Positions 52,686-62,875 of a stretch of DNA of 64,000 nt are shown here, piece after piece. The notes beneath the pieces are model-generated. The model was not told the origin of the DNA and did not search any database. It saw only the letters and a program-made list of their open reading frames with translations. Each line of letters starts with the position of its first letter. Within the stretch, counting starts at the first letter, position 1. Position numbers and translations under genes: made by a program. Source of the stretch: Flavobacterium tiangeerense (lineage in GTDB: Bacteria > Bacteroidota > Bacteroidia > Flavobacteriales > Flavobacteriaceae). Location of the stretch: positions 299,380-363,379 of the forward strand of contig NZ_VLKO01000003.1 of assembly GCF_007830355.1 (NCBI RefSeq), read 5' to 3'.

Positions 52686-54167
52686 ATGAACATAGAGAAA
52701 GATTATATCAAGCTTATTTTTGGGCTTAAACTCAAGCAAGCACGTACGGCTAAAAATTTGTCTTTATTTGGTTTAGCCAAAATCACAGCGCTTTCGAAAT
52801 CGTATTTGAACGAAATTGAGAAAGGAAAGAAATATCCTAAAACCGATAAAATTATTTTACTAGCTGAAAAATTAGATGTTACTTATGATCACATGGTTTC
52901 GTTGAAACTGGATAATAATTTGGCGCCTATTGGTGAAATATTAAAATCAGGGATTTTAAAAGAGATTCCGCTGGAGCTGTTTGGAATTCAAGAAGCTGAT
53001 TTAATTGATATTATTGCCAATGCACCTGCTAAAGTCAATGCTTTTATTAGTACCATTATTGAAATTGCGCAACACTATAATCTTACCAGAGAAAGTTTTT
53101 TCCTAGCGGCACTTCGTTCTTATCAAGAGGCGCACAATAATTATTTTGAAGATTTAGAGGAGAAAGTTCTTTTGTTCTGCAAAGCGTTTCATGTAGACTT
53201 AACCACTAATATTTCTATCACAGAGCTCAAGGCTATTCTTGTTGAAGAATATGGATATACCATACAAGAGTTGGTTTTTACAGAGCATGAAGCTTTGGGT
53301 GATTTACGTTCTATTTTTGTACCCTCTAGTAAAACTTTGTTGCTATCAAATGATATTGATGAAGGACAAAAAGCGTTTATTTTAGCTAAAGAAATTGCAT
53401 ACAACTACATGGAAATCAAGGAGCGATTGTATACTTTTAGTTGGATAAAATTTGATAATTTTGATCAGGTTTTGAATAATTTTTATGCTTCTTATTTTGC
53501 TGGTGCTTTGTTATTGCCGCGTCAACATCTTATAAACGAGCTAAATGTATTCTTGGCTCTAGAAAATCCTAAACCGCAACAAATGGTTCAGTTGATGAAC
53601 CAGTTTAATGTGTCTCCTGAGTCTTTTTACCAGCGTTTGACTAATATTTTACCGAAAGATTTTAATCTCAAAAATTTGTTCTTCTTGCGCCTTTCGCACC
53701 AAAAAGGAACAGATACTTATCAGATAAAGAAAGAGTTGCATATCACCAATCAGCAGGAACCGCATGCTAATGAAATGAACGAGCATTACTGCCGGAGATG
53801 GGTTTCTATACGAACGATTGAAGAATCTATAAAGCAGGGTAAAAATCACTTTTTTGATGCCCAAATCTCTAGTTACGAAAACAGTAAAAATGAGTATCTC
53901 GTTTTTTCATCGGCTACACCAGATCCTTTTAAAACAGATTGTATCCGAAGTATTTCTGTTGGAATATTGATGACAGCAGGAATGAAGAAAAAATTTAAGT
54001 TCATCGAAAATGAGTCGCTCAAAAAACAAATTGTAGGTGTTACTTGTGAAACTTGTGCCGTAAAAGATTGTCTAGAACGTGCTTCGCCTCCTATTCAATT
54101 GGAACAAAAAATCAGGAATGAAAACACTGAAGCTATCGTCCAGAAATACATGACGAAGTTCAGTTAA
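52686..54167 (+). CDS. ScfR/RamB-like regulator (HTH plus DUF2083-like domain)
   Basis: 493 residues: an N-terminal XRE helix-turn-helix (GLKLKQARTAKNLSLFGLAKITALSKSYLNEIE), a middle region resembling IrrE/ImmA peptidases (QKAFILAKEIAYNYM) but lacking the HExxH zinc site, and a C-terminal domain with a Cys cluster (CETCAVKDC). Members of this family act as acyl-CoA-sensing regulators of glyoxylate and propionate genes (RamB, ScfR). Divergence from aceBA fits. The metal site loss suggests it is a sensor, not a protease. The Cys may bind metal or an acyl-CoA-like ligand; not shown. Confidence 0.87.
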   Translation: MNIEKDYIKLIFGLKLKQARTAKNLSLFGLAKITALSKSYLNEIEKGKKYPKTDKIILLAEKLDVTYDHMVSLKLDNNLAPIGEILKSGILKEIPLELFGIQEADLIDIIANAPAKVNAFISTIIEIAQHYNLTRESFFLAALRSYQEAHNNYFEDLEEKVLLFCKAFHVDLTTNISITELKAILVEEYGYTIQELVFTEHEALGDLRSIFVPSSKTLLLSNDIDEGQKAFILAKEIAYNYMEIKERLYTFSWIKFDNFDQVLNNFYASYFAGALLLPRQHLINELNVFLALENPKPQQMVQLMNQFNVSPESFYQRLTNILPKDFNLKNLFFLRLSHQKGTDTYQIKKELHITNQQEPHANEMNEHYCRRWVSIRTIEESIKQGKNHFFDAQISSYENSKNEYLVFSSATPDPFKTDCIRSISVGILMTAGMKKKFKFIENESLKKQIVGVTCETCAVKDCLERASPPIQLEQKIRNENTEAIVQKYMTKFS

Positions 54168-54200
54168 AAATAGAAATCAAAAATAATTACATAAAATTAG

Positions 54201-54249
54201 ACGCAGATTTCGCCAATGATACATTAAATTGATGAAATCTGTGTTTTTT
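54201..54249. terminator. Hairpin between the regulator and the HMG-CoA-synthase-like gene
   Basis: ACGCAGATTTC (54201-54211) pairs with GAAATCTGTGT (54234-54244) with one G.U, then six T. Confidence 0.65.
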
Positions 54250-54266
54250 AATAATATAAGATTTTA

Positions 54267-55628
54267 TTACTCCACCCATTTGTAATAACGAGCTCCTAGT
54301 AAGTTGAGATTTTCACTTTCGATACGTTCTAAAATCCATTCGTTTTTTGGGCTACAAACGCTTTGGTGTTGTTCTTTTTTATGGAGTTTTTCGTAAGTTT
54401 TAAAGTCAATTTCAAAGCTTTTTTCGAGGGTTTCAAATAAGGATACACGCTCCAGAGCTTCTTTCCATTCTGCTTGAATGGTTCCTTCAAATACTTTTGA
54501 CTTCGAGCCGCTTCCATAGGCTAGAAAGCCAAATACACTTTCGGAAATTTCTTTTTTAGAATCATAAAAATGAGTTAATGTTGACAATAAGCCCATAAAA
54601 ATAGAGCCTGTATAAAGATTCCCTATCAATGACGAAGCTAATTCGGCAGGCTTTAATTTTTTAGAAACAAATTCTATGTAGGCTTCACTTTTGCTGATTT
54701 CTTTCAGTTTGTTTTGGTAAACTGTAGTTTCTTCTGTTCCTGATAAAGTACTATTTGAGGCATCCAAAGCATAAATTTCACTTAGCATTCTACGGCCTTG
54801 ATATGCGTAAGGTAAGTGCATGACAATGCTGGTCCATGTGTCATAAACCGTTTGAGATGTTTTTTTTAATTTCTTGAACGAAAAATAAGCATCTCGGGTT
54901 CTATCCATGTAACATTGATTGGAATACTGACCGTCAAAAACAGGTTGATCTTTGTGGATTTCTATTTCGCTTTCTAAATTATCAAACCAAGCGTCGTTTG
55001 CTTCGTTTCCAGTTATGGCAGTTTTTGCTAATGTTCTGTAAGGTTTAAAAAAATCAAAAACACCTTTGGTACTTGTTGCCCAAGCCTCTCCAAAAGCGAT
55101 AATTCTGGGGTTTGAGGTTATTAATAAGGCAATAGCTCCCGCACCTTGGGTGTATTCGCCGGTAGAGTTTAAATCGTATTTGGCAAAATCAGTCGTTACA
55201 ACAATGGCTTTTTTAGTTGGGTTGAGTCGAATAAAATCGATACAATTTTGCATCGCATCTACGCCGCCAATACAGGCAAAAGTAAAATCAACCACATCGC
55301 ATTCTGACAAAGTGTTTTCTCCAAATTTTTGCTCCATCAATGAAATTAAGAACGAACTAATGGGTTTTGAGTTGTCAATACTACTCTCGGTACCCACATA
55401 AATACGAGCTATTTCATTTAGATTTATGTTGTGGTCAAGGATTAACTTGGTCAAGGCATTGGCTCCAAAAACTACTATATCTTGGTGTACATCCGGAAGA
55501 GTCATTTTTTCTAATCCAAGTCCTTTTTGCAGTTTTTCAGGGTCAATATTTCTGGCTTTTGCCAATGCGCCAATGGATGAATGTATTTTTGCGACATCAA
55601 AAGTGATGGCATCGATTCCGATTTTCAT
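54267..55628 (-). CDS. Hydroxymethylglutaryl-CoA synthase-family protein
   Basis: 453 residues, thiolase-fold enzyme that likely makes HMG-CoA from acetoacetyl-CoA and acetyl-CoA. Catalytic Cys C119 in DFTFACIGGVDAM, the general base Glu E81 in YVGTESSID and a His in IVMHLPYAYQ, all in the family order. A PksG-like or mvaS enzyme would look alike. Flavobacteria use the mevalonate route for isoprenoids, so mvaS is likely, but no other mevalonate gene is near. Single gene with a 3' hairpin shared with the regulator. Confidence 0.85.
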   Translation of the reverse strand: MKIGIDAITFDVAKIHSSIGALAKARNIDPEKLQKGLGLEKMTLPDVHQDIVVFGANALTKLILDHNINLNEIARIYVGTESSIDNSKPISSFLISLMEQKFGENTLSECDVVDFTFACIGGVDAMQNCIDFIRLNPTKKAIVVTTDFAKYDLNSTGEYTQGAGAIALLITSNPRIIAFGEAWATSTKGVFDFFKPYRTLAKTAITGNEANDAWFDNLESEIEIHKDQPVFDGQYSNQCYMDRTRDAYFSFKKLKKTSQTVYDTWTSIVMHLPYAYQGRRMLSEIYALDASNSTLSGTEETTVYQNKLKEISKSEAYIEFVSKKLKPAELASSLIGNLYTGSIFMGLLSTLTHFYDSKKEISESVFGFLAYGSGSKSKVFEGTIQAEWKEALERVSLFETLEKSFEIDFKTYEKLHKKEQHQSVCSPKNEWILERIESENLNLLGARYYKWVE

Positions 55629-55722
55629 TTTAAATTATTTTGACTATAAAATTAGAAATAAGCGCGCTAATCTTTTTTTATTTTGTGTTTTTTAAACTGC
55701 CTTCGGTCTATTTTTAGTAAAT

Positions 55723-55878
55723 TTAATTTTTTGATTTGAGCAAATTATTGATCTCGTAAAAAACACCAATTTTTTTAAGAATTATATTTTTGTTTGATTC
55801 GTAAAGATTTTCAAATTCTTTGGTTTTGTCTAACGAAATTCTTCTTTTGTAGAGTTCTAGGTATTGATTTATATAGGT
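55723..55878 (-). pseudogene. Possible gene remnant lacking a start codon
   Basis: In the 369-bp gap before the sdh operon a minus-strand frame of 51 codons reads like protein (TYINQYLELYKRR, DKTKEFENLYES, KKIGVFYEINNLL) and ends at TAA 55725-55723. It has no ATG, GTG or usable TTG; a TAA lies just upstream. It could be a fragment of a lost gene. No function seen. Confidence 0.3.
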
Positions 55879-55933
55879 TTATTTGGTTTTGTGATGTAAC
55901 ACTTTAAAATGATTATAAATTATAGCGAAAAGG

Positions 55934-55964
55934 TTGTAGTTCATTTCTAATTGCCCTATTTTTG
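55934..55964 (+). promoter_or_regulatory. Promoter of sdhCAB
   Basis: TTG (55934-55936), 20 nt, TATTTTTG (55957-55964). Predicted start near 55971, leader of about 27 nt. Confidence 0.7.
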
Positions 55965-55997
55965 TATGATTTTTTAAATTAATACAACTAAATTCTT

Positions 55998-56663
55998 ATG
56001 GCAAAATCTTCATTATTAAAGTCATCGATCGCAAAAAAAGTAGCTATGGCGCTTTCTGGACTTTTCTTAATTTTATTTTTAGCACAACATTTTTTTATAA
56101 ACAGTACCTCGGTTTTTAGTCCTGATACTTTTAACTCTATTTCTCATTTTATGGGAAATAACCCGTTGGTGCAGTTTGTTATTCAACCTATTCTTATTAT
56201 AGGTGTTATTTTTCACTTTATTATGGGTATCGTTTTAGATCTTCAAAACAAAAGTGCAAGGCCTATTAAATATGTAAAAAATAATGGTGCAGCTAGTTCA
56301 TCATGGGCATCACGTAACATGATTATTTCTGGAGGTGTTGTATTTGCTTTTATGCTTTTACACTTTTATGATTTTTGGATTCCAGAAATGGTTTACAAGT
56401 ATGTAGAAGTAAATCCACTTGATGAGATTCGTTATTTTGGTGAGTTACAACATAAATTTGTTGATCCTACTCGTACAGCTATTTATTGCGTTTCATTTGT
56501 ATTGTTAGCACTACACTTGTGGCACGGTTTCAACTCTTCGTTTCAATCTGTAGGGTTCAACAATAAATATTCTAGATCATTACACAAATTGGGATATGCT
56601 TTTGCAATTGTAGTTCCTGTTGGCTTTATTTTCATTGCATTATTTCATCATTTTAATCATTAA
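55998..56663 (+). CDS. sdhC: Succinate dehydrogenase cytochrome b subunit
   Basis: 221 residues, five membrane helices, the single cytochrome b-type anchor of the class B SQR/QFR (di-heme; no SdhD). His residues for heme ligation are seen in LAQHFFI, VIFHFIMG, LHFYDFW and LHLWHGF. It anchors SdhAB to the inner membrane and passes electrons to menaquinone. First gene of sdhCAB, with 13 nt to sdhA. Confidence 0.9.
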   Translation: MAKSSLLKSSIAKKVAMALSGLFLILFLAQHFFINSTSVFSPDTFNSISHFMGNNPLVQFVIQPILIIGVIFHFIMGIVLDLQNKSARPIKYVKNNGAASSSWASRNMIISGGVVFAFMLLHFYDFWIPEMVYKYVEVNPLDEIRYFGELQHKFVDPTRTAIYCVSFVLLALHLWHGFNSSFQSVGFNNKYSRSLHKLGYAFAIVVPVGFIFIALFHHFNH

Positions 56664-56676
56664 TATTAAATTATAA

Positions 56677-58677
56677 ATGGCTTTAGATTCAAAAATACCA
56701 AATGGTCCAATAGCGGACAAATGGACAAATTATAAAAATCACATCAATTTAGTTAACCCAGCGAACAAACGTAATATTGATATTATTGTTGTAGGTACTG
56801 GTCTTGCAGGTGGTTCTGCTGCTGCAACTTTAGCTGAATTAGGATATAACGTTAAAACTTTTTGCTTTCAAGATTCACCTCGTCGTGCGCACTCTATTGC
56901 TGCGCAAGGAGGTATCAACGCAGCAAAAAACTATCAAGGTGATGGTGACTCTACTTTCCGTTTGTTTTACGATACGGTAAAAGGAGGAGATTACCGCTCT
57001 AGAGAAGCAAACGTTCACAGACTTGCAGAAGTTTCTGTTAATATTATTGACCAGTGTGTTATGCAAGGCGTACCATTGGCACGTGAGTATGGTGGTTTGC
57101 TAGACAACCGTTCTTTTGGAGGAACATTAGTAGCTAGAACTTTTTACGCAAAAGGACAAACAGGACAGCAATTATTATTAGGAGCTTATTCTGCTATGAA
57201 CCGTCAAATTGGTCGTGGTAAGATAAAATCCTACACACGTCATGAAATGCAAGATTTAGTTCTTGTTGACGGAAAAGCAAGAGGAATTATTGCTCGTAAC
57301 TTGGTTACAGGCGAGCTGGAGCGTCACTCTGCACACGCAGTAGTAATTGCTTCTGGAGGTTACGGTAACGTATTTTTCTTGTCTACATACGCCATGGGTA
57401 GTAATGCTACTGCTGCGTGGAAAGTGCACAAAAAAGGAGCTTACTTTGCTAATCCATGTTACACACAAATTCACCCTACTTGTATCCCAGTTTCTGGTGA
57501 TCACCAGTCAAAATTGACCTTGATGTCTGAGTCATTGCGTAATGATGGACGTATTTGGGTACCTGCAAAATTAGAAGATGCACAAGCTATTCGTGAAGGT
57601 AAATTGAAACCGACACAAATCGCTGAAGCTGACAGAGATTATTATTTAGAGCGTCGTTACCCAGCTTTTGGTAACTTAGTGCCTAGAGATATCGCTTCTC
57701 GTGCTGCTAAAGAAAGATGTGATGCTGGTTTTGGTGTGAACAAAACAGGTGAAGCAGTTTACTTAGATTTTGCAGCAGCAATTGAGCGTTACGGTAAAGA
57801 ACAAGCGTATGTTAAAGGTTTTGATGCCAATGACAAAGCGTTAGTAACAAAATTAGGAGCTGCTATTGTGGCTAATAAATACGGAAACTTATTCCAAATG
57901 TATGAGAAAATCGTTGATGAGGATCCATACACAACCCCAATGATGATTTATCCAGCAGTACACTATACTATGGGTGGTATTTGGGTTGATTATAACTTAC
58001 AAACTACAATTCCAGGTTGTTTCAGTATTGGAGAAGCTAACTTCTCTGATCACGGTGCTAACCGTCTTGGAGCTTCTGCTTTAATGCAAGGTCTAGCTGA
58101 TGGGTATTTTGTATTGCCATACACAATTGGTGATTACTTAGCACCAGACATTAAAACAGGAAAAATTTCTACTGATTTACCTGAATTTGTTGAAGCTGAG
58201 AAAAATGTAAAAGCACGTATTGATCAGTTTATCAATAACAACGGTACGCATTCTGTTGATTATTTCCATAAGAAACTTGGAAAAATTATGTGGAACAAAG
58301 TGGGTATGGCTCGTAATGCAAAAGGATTAACAGAAGCAATTGAAGAAATTGCAGCATTAAGAGAAGAATTTTACAGAGATGTAAAAGTTCCTGGAGATGC
58401 ATACAGTTTCAATCAAGAGTTAGATAAAGCAGGTCGTGTTGCTGATTTCTTAGAATTAGGCGAGTTGTTTGCTAAAGATGCATTGCACCGTAATGAATCT
58501 TGTGGAGGTCACTTCCGTGAAGAATACCAATCTGAGGATGGTGAAGCACAACGAGATGATGAGAACTATGCTTATGTTGCAGCATGGGAATACATGGGTA
58601 AACCAAGTGAGGCTATACTTCACAAGGAACCTTTAGTCTATGACAATGTTAAACTAGTAACGCGTAGTTATAAATAG
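56677..58677 (+). CDS. sdhA: Succinate dehydrogenase/fumarate reductase flavoprotein subunit
   Basis: 666 residues. FAD fold [17 protein letters not shown] near the N-terminus, the FAD-linking His in [14 protein letters not shown], the active-site region HPTCIPVSG and ARG-containing segments later, [18 protein letters not shown] and GHFREEYQS. Oxidises succinate to fumarate in the citric acid cycle. Part of the sdhCAB operon. The sequence is of the Bacillus/epsilon type B, in accord with the di-heme SdhC. Confidence 0.96.
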   Translation: MALDSKIPNGPIADKWTNYKNHINLVNPANKRNIDIIVVGTGLAGGSAAATLAELGYNVKTFCFQDSPRRAHSIAAQGGINAAKNYQGDGDSTFRLFYDTVKGGDYRSREANVHRLAEVSVNIIDQCVMQGVPLAREYGGLLDNRSFGGTLVARTFYAKGQTGQQLLLGAYSAMNRQIGRGKIKSYTRHEMQDLVLVDGKARGIIARNLVTGELERHSAHAVVIASGGYGNVFFLSTYAMGSNATAAWKVHKKGAYFANPCYTQIHPTCIPVSGDHQSKLTLMSESLRNDGRIWVPAKLEDAQAIREGKLKPTQIAEADRDYYLERRYPAFGNLVPRDIASRAAKERCDAGFGVNKTGEAVYLDFAAAIERYGKEQAYVKGFDANDKALVTKLGAAIVANKYGNLFQMYEKIVDEDPYTTPMMIYPAVHYTMGGIWVDYNLQTTIPGCFSIGEANFSDHGANRLGASALMQGLADGYFVLPYTIGDYLAPDIKTGKISTDLPEFVEAEKNVKARIDQFINNNGTHSVDYFHKKLGKIMWNKVGMARNAKGLTEAIEEIAALREEFYRDVKVPGDAYSFNQELDKAGRVADFLELGELFAKDALHRNESCGGHFREEYQSEDGEAQRDDENYAYVAAWEYMGKPSEAILHKEPLVYDNVKLVTRSYK

Positions 58678-58746
58678 GAATCAGTCCGAGATAAAAATGA
58701 TGGTATTACCACTTTTTGATTCTAAGACTTTCAAACGAAAGAAAAT

Positions 58747-59493
58747 ATGAAACTTACATTAAAAATATGGCGTCAAGCCAACGCCAAAGCAGAAGGTAAA
58801 ATCGTTGAGTATCCACTAGATGGCATTGAGGAAGATATGTCTTTCCTAGAGATGCTTGATGTGCTTAACGAAGGCTTAATTAACAAAGGAGATTTACCAG
58901 TATCTTTTGATCATGATTGTCGTGAGGGAATTTGCGGTTCATGTTCTTTGTATATCAATGGTGAAGCGCATGGTCCAGACAGACGTGTACCTACTTGTCA
59001 ATTACACATGAGAATGTTCAAAGACGGTGATACTATTTTTATAGAGCCGTTTAGAGCCAAAGCTTTTCCAGTAATTAAAGATTTAGTTGTTGACAGAAGT
59101 GCTTTTGATAGAATTCAACACGCAGGAGGATTTGTATCAGTTAATACTTCAGGAAAACCAACAGATGCTAATGCAATTTTGATTCCTAAGCACGATGCAG
59201 ATAGAGCATTTGATGCTGCTACCTGTATAGGTTGTGGAGCTTGTGTTGCAAGTTGTAAGAACTCATCAGCTATGTTATTTGTATCTGCTAAAGTATCTCA
59301 GTATGCTTTATTACCGCAAGGTAAAGTAGAGGCGGCTGATCGTGTAAAGAACATGGTGGCACAAATGGATGCTGAAGGTTTTGGTAACTGTACCAATACT
59401 GGAGCATGCGAAGTTGAATGTCCAAAAGGTATTTCACTTGAAAACATTGCCAGAATGAATAGAGAATATTTATCGGCTAGTTTAAAAGGATAA
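58747..59493 (+). CDS. sdhB: Succinate dehydrogenase iron-sulfur subunit
   Basis: 248 residues. Binds 2Fe-2S ([15 protein letters not shown] with a later Cys in RRVPTCQ), 4Fe-4S ([13 protein letters not shown]) and a third cluster ([14 protein letters not shown]). Electron relay from SdhA to SdhC. The gap to sdhA is 69 nt, larger than the 13 nt before sdhA, but all three read as one operon. It ends before a strong bidirectional terminator. Confidence 0.96.
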   Translation: MKLTLKIWRQANAKAEGKIVEYPLDGIEEDMSFLEMLDVLNEGLINKGDLPVSFDHDCREGICGSCSLYINGEAHGPDRRVPTCQLHMRMFKDGDTIFIEPFRAKAFPVIKDLVVDRSAFDRIQHAGGFVSVNTSGKPTDANAILIPKHDADRAFDAATCIGCGACVASCKNSSAMLFVSAKVSQYALLPQGKVEAADRVKNMVAQMDAEGFGNCTNTGACEVECPKGISLENIARMNREYLSASLKG

Positions 59494-59542
59494 TTAGTTA
59501 GTCTTAAAAATTAGATTCTTAGGACAAACAATTCATAATTAT

Positions 59543-59590
59543 AAAAAACGCATTCAATCTCAAAGTTGAATGCGTTTTTTTTTTTTTTGT
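59543..59590. terminator. Bidirectional terminator after sdhB
   Basis: AAAAAACGCATTCAA (59543-59557) pairs perfectly with TTGAATGCGTTTTTT (59566-59580), 8-nt loop, T run to 59590. Confidence 0.88.
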
Positions 59591-59619
59591 GTGTCTAAAT
59601 GTTAGGTTTAAAAAGTGTT

Positions 59620-60183
59620 CTAGTCTTTCCATCCCCATGGAGCAGTGGGTGTTGATACTGTTTTTGTTAGGTCAAATTTTACGGTAAACAATCTTTCAGA
59701 TCCTATGCGTCTTAAGTTATAGGTAAACGAGGTCTCATCAATTGTAATCCACCAGACATTAGTTGCGGCGTTCGGAATTAAATTTAATGTTTCTTGATCT
59801 GCTGGAAAAAATTGAATACTAGCACTGCCTGAATTTGGACTCGTCCCGCCGTACTGTGTTACTTTATCTTCAGTTCCATCTTCGTGTCTGTGATCGTGTT
59901 TAAGTTTAATTCTGTCGTTTTCAAACGTTAAAACCCAAGTTCTTGATTTGTCTTCGCCAACAAAAAACGGAATTTTAATGGTGTTTTTGGTACAGCTTCT
60001 TACATGCATTACTAGTTTTTTATCTCTAAAAGTATCATTCGAAGCACCTTCTTTAATTTCTCCTTCAAACGATTTTCCGCACTGTTTTTGTAGGTTTTCC
60101 CAAAATTGTTGTGCACCCGTTTTTTCTTGTGCTTGAAGAGCTAATTGACTTAATAGCACAATGGCAACTAATATTTTTTTCAT
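59620..60183 (-). CDS. Exported protein of unknown function
   Basis: 187 residues; signal peptide (cut near LQAQ). Mature part beta-rich with two Cys (C35 in LQKQCGKS, C63 in HVRSCTKN) and the segments FFVGEDKSRTWVLTFENDR and LKHDHRHEDGTEDKVTQYGGTS. Likely a small secreted or periplasmic protein, as seen in several Bacteroidota; no domain that I can name. Single gene. Confidence 0.75.
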   Translation of the reverse strand: MKKILVAIVLLSQLALQAQEKTGAQQFWENLQKQCGKSFEGEIKEGASNDTFRDKKLVMHVRSCTKNTIKIPFFVGEDKSRTWVLTFENDRIKLKHDHRHEDGTEDKVTQYGGTSPNSGSASIQFFPADQETLNLIPNAATNVWWITIDETSFTYNLRRIGSERLFTVKFDLTKTVSTPTAPWGWKD

Positions 60184-60259
60184 GATTTTTTTCTTTTTGC
60201 TAATGTAATGAAGTTACGGTACGTATAGAATTGTTATTTTTATAGAAAATTAGAAAAAA

Positions 60260-61030
60260 ATGAAAATAGCCTTCATTCAAGCTCCGTTATCATGGGAAAA
60301 CCCTTTGGAAAATCGTGTATATTTCGAATCCAAAATCAATGAAATACAACTTGATGTACAAATAATAGTCTTGCCAGAGATGTTTACTAGTGGTTTTACC
60401 ATGAATCCTGAACGTGTTGCTGAGGGTATGCAGGGTGAAACCTTAACTTGGTTAAAACAACTTGCTTCCAGTAGAAATTGTGCTTTTATGGGTAGTCTCG
60501 TGATCACAGAGGATGATCAGTTTTTTAATAGGTTTGTTTTTGTTGCGCCTTCTGGAAAGGTAGAGTATTATGACAAGAAACATTTGTTTACATTGTCTGG
60601 TGAAAATGTAGCCTATGTACCTGGTAAAGAAAAGTGTATTATTGAATATCTAGGTTGGAAAATTTGTCCTTTAATTTGTTATGATTTGCGTTTCCCAGTT
60701 TTTTCTAGAAATACAGAGGATTATGACTTATTAGTTTATGTTGCCAGCTGGCCAAAAACAAGGGTAAATGCTTGGGATATTTTACTTCAGGCGCGAGCTG
60801 TTGAGAATATGTGTTATGTTATAGGAGTTAACAGATTAGGAACTGATGGTAATGGGTATGAATATGTAGGGCATTCTCAAGCCGTTGATTTTTTAGGTCA
60901 TTATGTACAAGAACCTACCCAAATTGAAGGTAGTTATGTCGTAACATTAAATAAGGAAAAGTTAGTTGAAACGAGACAAAAACTAGGTTTTCTCAATGAT
61001 CGAGACACATTTGAACTAAAAGACAACTAA
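60260..61030 (+). CDS. Nitrilase-superfamily amidohydrolase (omega-amidase-like)
   Basis: 256 residues. Catalytic triad Glu (LPEMFTSGF), Lys (YDKKHLF) and Cys C140 (PLICYDLRFP). The pattern is that of YafV/omega-amidase (alpha-ketoglutaramate or deaminated glutathione amidase). Substrate is assumed. It converges with the next gene by 4 nt. Confidence 0.85.
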   Translation: MKIAFIQAPLSWENPLENRVYFESKINEIQLDVQIIVLPEMFTSGFTMNPERVAEGMQGETLTWLKQLASSRNCAFMGSLVITEDDQFFNRFVFVAPSGKVEYYDKKHLFTLSGENVAYVPGKEKCIIEYLGWKICPLICYDLRFPVFSRNTEDYDLLVYVASWPKTRVNAWDILLQARAVENMCYVIGVNRLGTDGNGYEYVGHSQAVDFLGHYVQEPTQIEGSYVVTLNKEKLVETRQKLGFLNDRDTFELKDN

Positions 61031-62685
61031 GGTTGTTTTTTGTTTGCTGCTTTCTTTTTAATTTCGGGTGTGTACGGAATACTTAAATCAAAAAGTTGAT
61101 TTACATCCCAATTGGCACGTACATCTATTTCTTTTGAAAAATAAATTACTTCTTCGGCTTGGAGTTTATTAAGGAAATCTCCCGGATCCCACTTGCCGTT
61201 TTTATTGGAATCATAAGTGGCTCTAAGCGTGTATTGTGCGGGTTCTATTAAATTGAAATTGACAGTGCTGTTTTCTGTAGTATATTCAGAGGCTAGGACA
61301 TCACCTTTTGCATTTGTTAACTCAATAAGTACGGGAAAACTTTTTGCTTTTTGAAGATTTATACTCAAATTTCCGTATTCTGAAGTATTTCGGGTACTGA
61401 ATTTATACATTAAGGTGTCATTCTTCTTTTCAAAAAAATCGGTAAAAGCTTCTGGTAAAACCGTCATCACGTAGTTTTCTGAAGGTTCTTTTTTAAAGTC
61501 AAAATACAACCGTTGATTGTATTCATCATACTCAGTTTTAAACGGAATCGATTTTTTGTTTTTATCCAATAAAGTTATTTTCTCGTTTGCAATATTAATT
61601 AATGGCGTACTAGTTTCAAGAGTAAACTGCTCTCTAAATTTCAAGTCGCCCATTTGTAAAGGAGTAATATTTAAAGTATCTTTTTTTTGATCCTTAATTT
61701 TAAAGGAAAATTTAGTTTCATACTTATCTTTTTTTACAAATAACTTCAAGGAATCTGTTTTAATAGGTTTATACCATATTTGGAGTGAATCCTTTTTTGG
61801 AAATTTTGTAACCAAGTGATTTATTTCGGTAGTATTGTCTTTCAGTGTTATTTTAGGTAAATCCTTTAGGTTGTTTAGTGTTCCTTCATAACCCATTATA
61901 AGTTTATTTCCAGCAGCTTGTACTGGTTTAATAGCCTTAAATGGTAGCTCTTCTTTGAAGATTTCGAGTTTATAAAGCGTATCGTTTGGTACAGATATAA
62001 ATTCTTTTACAAACCCAATCTTGTCTTTCTTAGGGTCAAATTTATTATTGTTATTGTAGTCCTTAAGCGCTACAAGTAAATATTTCCCAGCTTTAAGGTT
62101 TTCTAATTTGAAACTTTTCAAACTATCAAGAGTATTTGTAATGTATCTTGGATTTTGTTTGTAAATTACTGAGTCATTAAATTTGTCGTTTACATCATAC
62201 AGCATAACCGAAACGAAAGACTCTACTTCTTTGTCAAGAGCAATTTTTATGGTTCCTCCCAGTTGTAAAGAATCAATTGTTGCTCCTGTAGAGAACACAT
62301 ATTTAAACTGGTTTAATGGGTTCTCTTCATTATTATCTGCAATACTCTGTCCGAAATTGAGACTGTAAGTAGTATTGGGTTGTAAAGTATCTTTGAGCGT
62401 AATTGTTATCGTTTTTGTGGGTGTGGTAGGTATAATAAGCGGTTCATTTTTCATGGGAGGAGAAATGATAAGTTGCTTATTTAAGTTTTTCAATTTAATA
62501 TTTTCGTCAAATACCAACTGAATCTTGTTTCCAGTGAAATTGGTGCTAAAATTTTTAGGGAAACTTACCTTAAGAATTGGCGCAATGGTATCTTTTAGAC
62601 CACCAGTAATAGTACCTCTTTTTGCACAACTCGCCAAGATTATTAAAAAGAGAAAAAAAGTATATTTGAGATTGTTTTTCAACAT
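61027..62685 (-). CDS. Lipoprotein with Ig-like domain
   Basis: 552 residues, signal lipobox with Cys 20 (LIILASCAKRG). The start of the mature part (GGLKDTIAPILKVSFPKNFSTNFTGNKIQLVFDENIKLKNL) is the Big_5/bacterial Ig-like domain found in many Bacteroidota lipoproteins; other segments contain beta-sandwich repeats such as DYNNNNKFDPKKDKIGF and YDSNKNGKWDPGDFL. Likely surface or periplasm-anchored. Role unknown. Confidence 0.82.
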   Translation of the reverse strand: MLKNNLKYTFFLFLIILASCAKRGTITGGLKDTIAPILKVSFPKNFSTNFTGNKIQLVFDENIKLKNLNKQLIISPPMKNEPLIIPTTPTKTITITLKDTLQPNTTYSLNFGQSIADNNEENPLNQFKYVFSTGATIDSLQLGGTIKIALDKEVESFVSVMLYDVNDKFNDSVIYKQNPRYITNTLDSLKSFKLENLKAGKYLLVALKDYNNNNKFDPKKDKIGFVKEFISVPNDTLYKLEIFKEELPFKAIKPVQAAGNKLIMGYEGTLNNLKDLPKITLKDNTTEINHLVTKFPKKDSLQIWYKPIKTDSLKLFVKKDKYETKFSFKIKDQKKDTLNITPLQMGDLKFREQFTLETSTPLINIANEKITLLDKNKKSIPFKTEYDEYNQRLYFDFKKEPSENYVMTVLPEAFTDFFEKKNDTLMYKFSTRNTSEYGNLSINLQKAKSFPVLIELTNAKGDVLASEYTTENSTVNFNLIEPAQYTLRATYDSNKNGKWDPGDFLNKLQAEEVIYFSKEIDVRANWDVNQLFDLSIPYTPEIKKKAANKKQP

Positions 62686-62875
62686 GGTAAATTCTGATTT
62701 CAGTTTACAAAATAACGACTATAATTTATGCTTTCGAAATATTTTAAGGATTTATTATCAATAGTAGCTGCAATAGATTAGTGATAATTTTGGTCTACGA
62801 ATATAAATACTAATTTTACATAATTGGCTGCTTAGTCAAAAAACAGGTTGTTTTAAAATATAAATAAATTTATTC

